Shown piece after piece: positions 57,496 through 64,000 of a stretch of DNA of 64,000 nucleotides (its first letter is position 1; each line of letters begins with the position of its first letter). The position numbers were made by a program, and so were the translations under genes. The notes beneath the pieces were generated by a model. That model was not told where the DNA came from and did not search any database. It was given only the letters and a program-made list of their open reading frames with translations. Origin of the DNA: Pristionchus mayeri (Eukaryota > Nematoda > Chromadorea > Rhabditida > Neodiplogasteridae); assembly GCA_036245805.1 (NCBI GenBank), contig BTRK01000005.1:2356001-2420000 (forward strand), given 5' to 3'.

Positions 57496-60102
57496 ATGGC
57501 TGTCTTCGTCAAAATTTACGAGGACACAACTCTCGCAAATTTGCCTCCAGAAATGATCAGGAAAATCATCCAGATGGAGAAGGACTACTTTGCCTACTCG
57601 ACAAGCGGGCTGAAAACGGTTTGACTAATTACTCTTATAATTATTGCAAATTTTGAAAACGTAACGTTATTTGATCTGTATTTTTCGATTAAAAAAGGTT
57701 TTGAACCACTACTATTAACTTTCAGAATTAAATTTAGCTGAATTAGCTTCAGAAGAGCTGATACTCCTTACCTGATGAAGAGTTGAATTTCCATTTTTCA
57801 ACTAGGACAATGACTTTCAGATATCCCGAGCCTGGAACAATATGGTAGTCGAGCTTCAGAATGATAACCGTCTGAAAGAGAAACTGCCTACAATCGAGCG
57901 AGTGTATCTCAGTGCGTGCGTGCCGGTCGACGATTGGCGAGTATGCTTCAAATATTTTCCGTCAAAATAGGGAGAGTTGCTGATTAGCCCAAGCCAATTA
58001 AACTACTGAATACTGGTGTAGAACATTATTTTTCAGTCAACATGAGGATGCAAGTTACAATGCATGTACTAATCATGATATTCAATTTGATCAGGTGGAA
58101 ATGTACGCACTTCTACATCAGCGATTTTCTGGAAATGTCGGAGTTGGGGAGGAAAATGGCTGGCTGCGTCGCAAAACGAACACTGATTACGAAGAAGTAG
58201 GCCGTTTCTTGCCATATTAATGAGTTCGAAAACATCAATCGAATACATTCACAACGTTTATGTACGCTTGTCAAGATAACACCTAACAATTTGCCCAATA
58301 ACCTGCCATCGTCTTGATCATCATCATATTATTCTTGTGATCTAATCCGAATGAGAGAAAAAAACTAATGAATGAATGCACCTTAATTATAGGGCGTATT
58401 CGAAGTGGAGAGCGCTCAGTGGGAAATCGCCACTCGGAACAATCCCCGAATTGTTATTCTAGGAGTCGGATTTGGGCTCTTCTCAGTGGCAGCTTCTATA
58501 TGCATATTTGTGCCTCTAAACGGGTTGGTTTCTAGGGTTTTTTTTTGTGAGTCACTCATAGCAATTGGCAACTCATCTTGTTATTAGCTTATCAAGCAAC
58601 GTGTTAAGCAAGAGTGACATGAACATTACGTTATGCATATGCAGGGGCTTACTGCTTCTATTGGCAATATTCGGCATGGCTGTCGGTGCACTAGTTATCA
58701 AGCAACGGTATGGAGATTTTGGGTGAGAAATAATCATTTGAATCTATCGAATTCCACTTTATAGAAAAGAAGAGGATAATGCAAGGGAGCGATTCGCGCG
58801 ATTTATCGATACTTTCACGCATATCGGAACGCTCGTGCTTGAGGATCTCGGTTGCAGCGTTAATCAGAAGCCTCTGAGTGCTGCAGTTCTGAAAATGCTT
58901 GGAAAAGTGCGCATAAATGCTCTGGAAATTCGAGAAGACGATTTTAATGAGATTGTCAGGTCAGTTACCCCTCATAATTCGCGAACAAGCGAACATTGAA
59001 CAATTCTATCAAACTTTGCTCTTTTGTGCGCACATTTTGGGTGTTTTCATTGTTTATCTCACCTTATTTCAGGGAGCGAATTGTCAAAATATGCCACAAA
59101 CACGGCGTACGTTACGTGCTAATCGCAGCTCGTAAAACCACTGAGCCAGACTACCGTACGAAACATATCTTTTTCTTTATTTTGGATTATATTATACATA
59201 CTTAAAGGAGGAGTAAACTCAAAATTCAATTTTTTAAGCTATCACATTCACGACCTAGAGCTTCACAACGATAAGAAGCTCCGAAATTTTCACACTGATA
59301 TCTCCATTCCGAACAGAGTTATAGCTAGTTGGCTGGGAGCCAGATCAGGGAAAGCTCAGGGAAGGGGGCGAGATAGCACGCGACTTGAAGAGAGTACGTC
59401 ACTAGGTGAAACACATTCCAACCGGGCGCACGATTGCATTTACTCCTCCTTTAACTTTGTATAGACTATAAATGCATCGTTATTATTTTCATATGTTTTC
59501 GTCGCTGCTTCACTGACTATGGCGTGGTAGAGTTCATCCTTGCGAAGGAATGAGCTTAAGAAATTCCCTCCTTACCTTTATAGTTCTGAGAACTAAGTTC
59601 TCATTAGAGTTCGAGAAACGATACCAAGGCCTCTTCATTTCCCAACCTCTCGTCATTCGACCGGTCTAGAGAGTGTGTAGAACGAAGCGGACGTGGTTTC
59701 ATTTCTCGAACTCTAGTTCTCGTATTTCAGTCGATTTCCTGCTGGATCTGTGCGATAAAGGAATCATCGTCGACATTTATCAGAAGGACAAGAAAATGGC
59801 TTACCACCAATTCGCTAATTTTACTAGCAAAAATGAGAACAGGAAAGTGCTTTCTCTAGTTGTGACAAAATAATAATTTATTAATTTACTGCAGCTCCTG
59901 CGCCTTTCTCAATGAGCAGAAACGCGAGCTGAGAGCTCGGGGAATTCATCTGAGTCATGCTATTGTTCGTAGTAACGAAGAACTAGAGCGTGCCTATCCG
60001 CCCCATGTCGTCACCCATTTCCATTGCGAGAAGAACAAGAATGAGTCGAAGAGGCTCAGACCTGCTCGGGAATCGAGAGGGTTCAACCATGACTGGTGCT
60101 GA
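57496..60102 (+). CDS. F-box-like protein with two transmembrane segments (tandem family, copy 1)
   Basis: Exons: 57496-57618, 57821-57940, 58095-58196, 58393-58523, 58645-58722, 58765-58959, 59073-59155, 59731-about 59846 and about 59895-60102 (TGA). The N terminus resembles an F-box: LANLPPEMIRKIIQM, then ISRAWNNMVVEL. Residues about 135-180 hold two membrane helices (VILGVGFGLFSVAASICIF and LLLLAIFGMAVGALVI) separated by a short turn. A conserved cytoplasmic or luminal domain follows (IGTLVLEDLG, INALEIRED). Known F-box proteins recruit substrates to SCF ligases; a membrane-anchored version would be unusual, and the F-box call rests on pattern only. The ATG follows directly on TTGTAG, suggesting SL trans-splicing or a 5' non-coding exon. 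The junction between the last two exons is not resolved. Confidence 0.75.
59203..59455. mobile_element. MITE-C copy 2
   Basis: This has TTAAAGGAGGAGTAAA ends and the same ~250-bp body as 18402-18657 in reverse orientation. It lies in the intron after 59155. Confidence 0.82.
59605..59714. mobile_element. MITE-A copy 5
   Basis: A hairpin with the family ends. Flanks AGTTCTCAT and AGTTCTCGT are a 9-bp duplication with one mismatch. It ends 17 bases before the exon at 59731, so it sits on the branch-point side of that acceptor. Confidence 0.85.
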
Positions 60103-60899
60103 TACAATTTCACTTTTGCGTTAGATAAATATTATTGTCCATATACGATGCTTTCAATAAAATTTGTATTATCCACAAATTATATTTCCTTCAATAAAAT
60201 TCTGAATCCAAACTTGTTATTTGAACTCTCATTGTTGGTACGAGATGTAGCCTCGTTGTCAGTACTTTCAATTCTAGCTTGGTTTGGTGAAAAACATCCC
60301 AGATTTTTAGTACGTTTTCATGGTTTGTTGCTTCATATCTCGATTTCACGAAGCTATTTCTCACCTTCTCATTTATTACATGCTCCCTCCTTCTCGTACT
60401 TCGTACATCCTTGTCTTACTCTCAGTCCATATCATGCATTCATCCCGTTATCATATGACAAATGTTTTTACTTAATTAATCACGGTATAGATGTCTCCTC
60501 GAGGCTAACGTCCCCGGGGTCACTAATGACGTTGATGTGGAGGATGCGAGTACAATGAATGGCAGTAATTCAAACTCATTCCCTTATCTTTCGGTCTATA
60601 TTTGTTATTTCTTCATGATGCAACGTTGATGTCAGCACTTTTAATTTCAGAAGTTGTTAAATTTATTCCAAAAAAAAATCACATTCATGTTCATGATTCA
60701 TCTCTCGATTTCACTACTCTCGCCTTCTCATTGATTAAATTCTCCTCCCTTCCCATACATCCTCGCCTTACGTTCAGTCCATATCACGCATTTCCCTTGC
60801 TTTCATACGACGTCGCTCAAGCCTCTCGCGCGGCATCTGTATTGCGCCGTATTCGGATGCATTTTAGATCTGTGCTTTTCGATTTTTTTTAATTCGTAG
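60103..60899. repeat. Duplicated upstream segment between family copies
   Basis: About 60240-60460 and 60615-60815 share an ordered series of blocks (ATCTCGATTTCAC, CACCTTCTCATT/CGCCTTCTCATT, CTCAGTCCATATCATGCATT/TTCAGTCCATATCACGCATT). The segment upstream of copy 2 has apparently been duplicated. No ORF was seen. Confidence 0.6.
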
Positions 60900-61215
60900 A
60901 TGGAGGAATTCATCAACATGAACGACAAGACAACTCTCGCAAACCTACCTCCTGAAGTGATCAGGAAAATCATCCTGATGGACAAGGATTACTTTGCCCA
61001 CTCGGCAAACGAGCTGAAAAAGGTATGAACATTTGTCTTATATTGAAAAATTGCACAAACCAATGCGCATTGAATTCCACTTTTTGTAACACGAAAATAT
61101 TAAGAAAAAAAATGAAAACGAAAATTTTCAGATATCCCCAAGCTGGAGCAATATGGTTGACGAGCTTCTGAATGAGAGCATTCTGACAGAGAAACTGGAA
61201 ACTGCCAAAAATTGA
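60900..61215 (+). pseudogene. F-box-like/TM family, copy 2 (truncated)
   Basis: Exon 60900-61022 has the family length (123 bases; TLANLPPEVIRKIILMDKDY). Exon 2 starts at 61132 (ISPSWSNMVDELL) but hits TGA at 61213-61215. At 61191-61204 GAAACTG occurs twice in a row; copy 1 has it once at the matching place. That 7-bp duplication shifts the frame, after which no family exon follows. A MITE-B relative lies just downstream. Confidence 0.85.
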
Positions 61216-61267
61216 TCGAGAGTTTCAACCATGATTTATTGATTTATTGATTTGTTCATCACTAGGG

Positions 61268-61400
61268 TTCTATTGTTGGAATGGTTTTTGTATAATTTTA
61301 AGATGTTTCATGTTTGCTATACATAGGAGCTATAGAGTGTACATGAAATGTGTCTGAAAATTATACAAAGCCATTCCAATAAGATAATGATGTAACCCTG
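61268..61400. mobile_element. MITE-B copy 2
   Basis: A hairpin centred near ACATAGGAGCTATA with arms TTGGAATGGTTTTTGTATAA and complement. It resembles 46152-46272, including the shared centre. Confidence 0.7.
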
Positions 61401-61539
61401 ACACTTTTTTAACATCCTCTCACACAATCAACACGATTTTATATCTCCTAGCTTCCTAAATGTTTCTATTGTCGTGAATTTTGTCCGTACATCAATAAAT
61501 ATGCATCCAAATTGCACCTGGAAGATGTGGGCTACGCAA

Positions 61540-61638
61540 TCAGCTGTTACAATACTCTCCCTAACCTCTCTCCCTTCTTTCTCATCTGTCTCCCTCCATC
61601 TCACTTCCCTCACATCTCTCTCCCTGCATCTTCTCCAT

Positions 61639-61671
<33 letters not shown>

Positions 61672-61720
61672 GAGAGGGAGCGAGACGGCGAGAGAAGGGT
61701 CACTCAGGCTGACGAGATCC
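61540..61720. repeat. CT-rich tract upstream of copy 3
   Basis: CTCTCCCT, CATCTCTC and (TCTC)n runs end in CTCTCTGAGAGGGAGCGAGA, which can fold back. The frames reading through it are low complexity. A second pyrimidine-rich stretch runs from about 61840 to 61960. Confidence 0.6.
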
Positions 61721-62032
61721 CACGAGGCCGTCAATAAGCTTGCATTCCGTCAAGAATTGTTTAGATTTCTGTTCAAAAGGTGTTTCCCAACACAGTTTCA
61801 TCGCAAAACTGTCGCTTTTTCCACACTTCATGCATCTTCCCCTCTTGCTTTCCCATTTCCCCCCCCCCCTTCCCATTGATTTCACTCCCTCCTCTCCGTC
61901 CACTCTGCTTCTCTTTCCTCTCTTTCTCTTTCTCCATCGTGCTTTCTCCCTCACCTGCCTCTCCAATGTTCACTTCACTCTCCTGAAGCTTTCGCAAACA
62001 ACAAATATTCCGCTTCATTCGAAACACTCCAG

Positions 62033-64000
62033 ATGTCCGTGTTCATTAAAATTTACGAGGACACCAACCTCGGAAATCTACCAGGAGAAGTGATCAGGCA
62101 AATCATACTAATGGACAAGGACAACAGTTCACACTGGGCTAGTGAGCTACAATCGGTAAGACACGGCATTACCGAAACTATGTTTTCCCATTTTTAAAAC
62201 GACAGTTCTACCCAAATGCTGATATCTCCGCCCTAGGCAGTAAATGATTAATGAGGGGTGTCTTTCTGGAAACTTTCACTAGATTTCTTTCTATACAGCT
62301 CAACCTCAGATATCCCCAGCTTGGAACAACATGGTTGTCGAGTTGCAAGACCGAGGCGAACTCAATGAAATCGAGCCTACAATTGAGCGTGCCTATCTAT
62401 GTGCGGGAGTCCCCAGGAATGATTGGAGAGTGAGCTGTTTCTCTTCATTGCCATCCAAATCAAAATTCGGGTGTGGAGAATGGGATATTGTCGACTAAGT
62501 ATGAATATTAGAATCTACGGCTCTGTACCAATATGAGGGTCCCAATATTTCTGTACCAATATAAGGGTCCCAAGGTCTTCCGTACCAATATAAGGGTCCC
62601 AAAAATTTCTGTACCAGTATAAAGGTCCCAAATAAAATGTCGCCTTCAATAAGTAATATTGCGTCATAACTGTGCAATATCGTGATTCAGATGTATGTAA
62701 AGGAAATCAAGCCACGTATTTACATTTCTTTAGTAACTCGGCTCAAACTCCTCCTAGAAGGCTAGGTACTAAAACTCCTCCTAGAAGGCTAGGTACTAAA
62801 ACTCCTCCTAGAAGGCTAGGTTGACTAGGCTTTTTGAGCCAGCTGGGCGAACATTTTTCAGATTCCCAATTTTGATATTTCATGACTTTCTTGTATCTAG
62901 GCAAACAAATGTCTCGTACACCACTGTTGTTAGCAAAGAGTGGCCACAAACATGGTCTTGTATGTTGAGTTTGAGCCGATTTGCGAATGGAACAGAAATC
63001 TTAGAGCTTCTCTCACACATTTCTCAAACACGGTGTTGCATAGTTATGATGCAATATTACATATTGATATCAGCAATTTGAATTTTGTTTGGGACCCTCA
63101 CCTTACTTTGGGACCCTTATACTGGTACAGAGCCGAATCTACAAATGTAATCATTTTTCGCAATAATTTTAACAAATGAACACATTTTAGGTGGAAATGC
63201 ATGCCCTCTTGCGGAGGTCATTCGCGAGTTTGGTTGGAGCGAACCGAGAAAGTCATTGGCTCCGACCGAAGGATGACACTTTCTACGATGAAGTGCGTAT
63301 TTTCCGTAAAATGATTTGGTATTGACAAAAAATCCTATCGCAATACTTTCCAATACTTCGGGAGCACATGCTAACCCAGAATATTTTTTCAGAACTTTTC
63401 GAAATGAAGTGTGAGTATTCTGGGATCGCTACCAAGCACAATCCAAGAAATGTACTTGTCGGTGGCGGAATTGCATTCATATCATTAGCGGCAGTGGCAT
63501 GCGTATTTTCGCCAGTTATTGGGTATGATTACAAATGATGTTAACACAATTTCCAAATGTCAAATGCAGAATGCTTCTTCTGCTATGTACACTAATCGGA
63601 ATCGTGTTAGCTTCGTTTTTTATTAAACGCCAATATCGAGATTTCGGGTACTCGAGGCACTTTTATAAGCGCAAAATGGTATTTTTAAAGGAAAGAAGAG
63701 GCGATCGGCCGTGATAGATTCAAACGATTCTTCTCTCCTTTCTCTCGAATCGGGACCCTTGTACTCGAAGATTTTGGCAGCGGAGTGTATGAGAAGCCAT
63801 TGAGTTCGGCAATCATGAAAGCACTGGGAGACATTCGCATTGACGCTTTGGAGATAAGGGAGCACAATCTGAGTGAGACTCTCAAGTGAGTCTAACGCAT
63901 GTACATAAAAGGGCTTCATGTAGAGAGGTTTTAATAGAGATTTGAGTTCGAGAAAATATACCTTCTCCTTATTCTAAACAGATGTATACTACAGGGTGGC
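62033..64000 (+). CDS. F-box-like protein with two transmembrane segments (copy 3, 3' end outside window)
   Basis: Exons: 62033-62155, 62310-62429, 63191-63292 or 63296, 63394-63522, 63570-63647, 63691-63885 and from 63995. Exon lengths 123, 120, 78 and 195 equal those of copy 1. The F-box-like start is LGNLPGEVIRQIILM with ISPAWNNMVVEL; the membrane helices are VLVGGGIAFISLAAVACVF and LLLLCTLIGIVLASFFI; RIGTLVLEDFG and IDALEIREHNL follow. Frame is kept into 63394 only if the donor is GTATTT after 63296, four bases beyond the donor position used in copy 1. The ATG directly follows CTCCAG. Confidence 0.8.
62508..63145. mobile_element. Inverted-repeat element with internal tandem repeats
   Basis: AGAATCTACGGCTCTGTACC at about 62511 pairs with its near-complement ending at about 63143. 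The left end holds four ~30-bp tandem units built on GTACCAATATAAGGGTCCCA (62525-62637); the right end has one or two in reverse. The middle has three 27-bp units built on AAACTCCTCCTAGAAGGCTA (about 62746-62822). It lies in the intron of copy 3 between 62429 and 63191. Confidence 0.75.
63943..63990. mobile_element. MITE-A, degenerate half copy
   Basis: GAGTTCGAGAAAATATACCT matches the left end of the MITE-A hairpin, then diverges. It lies directly before the acceptor at 63994. No right half is present before the exon. Confidence 0.55.

Overview
The window looks like a nematode nuclear genome segment. Short introns with TTTCAG-type acceptors, AT-rich intergenic DNA, RTE-type LINEs, mariner elements and abundant foldback elements all fit. 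A diplogastrid or other rhabditid such as Pristionchus is plausible, but this is inference. All host genes were assembled by eye from splice signals and reading frame, so exon edges are approximate unless stated.

Layout: (1) 1-2900 is a nest of inverted-repeat transposons, three of which carry a tRNA-like core. (2) 2936-9656 (+) holds the last ten exons of a TAPL/ABCB9-type half ABC transporter (haf-4/haf-9-like), with an RTE LINE (ORF 3161-5905) and a dead Tc1/mariner element (7175-8452) in its introns. (3) 10470-16403 (-) is a gene for a type I membrane protein with a signal peptide, a Cys-rich ectodomain, one TM and a Gln/Pro-rich tail with tyrosine motifs. (4) 17427-19854 (-) is a secreted Cys-rich protein. 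(5) 20794-56431 (-) is a giant gene, or gene remnant, built as a Ser/Thr-rich N-terminal region, about 13 EGF-like exons, about 43 micro-exons each encoding one 12-24 residue Cys module, and a C-terminal domain homologous to the protein at 17427-19854. Its introns are filled with two dead mariners, a second intact RTE LINE (ORF 34129-37077), long palindromes and MITEs. (6) 57496-64000 (+) is a tandem family of F-box-like proteins with two TM segments: one complete copy, one dead copy and one running off the window.

The most unusual feature is the micro-exon array. Almost every exon is phase 1-1 and a multiple of three bases, so exons can be gained, lost or skipped without breaking frame. The array shows this in progress: a perfect 70-bp exon duplication, a duplicated EGF exon pair with one decayed copy, a one-base-short exon, and transposons landing at splice sites. 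A second theme is mobile DNA: TTAAAG-ended elements with tRNA-like genes, a Mutator-like MITE family with 9-bp target duplications, and a 2.1-kb foldback whose arms flank a zinc-finger-like coding frame.
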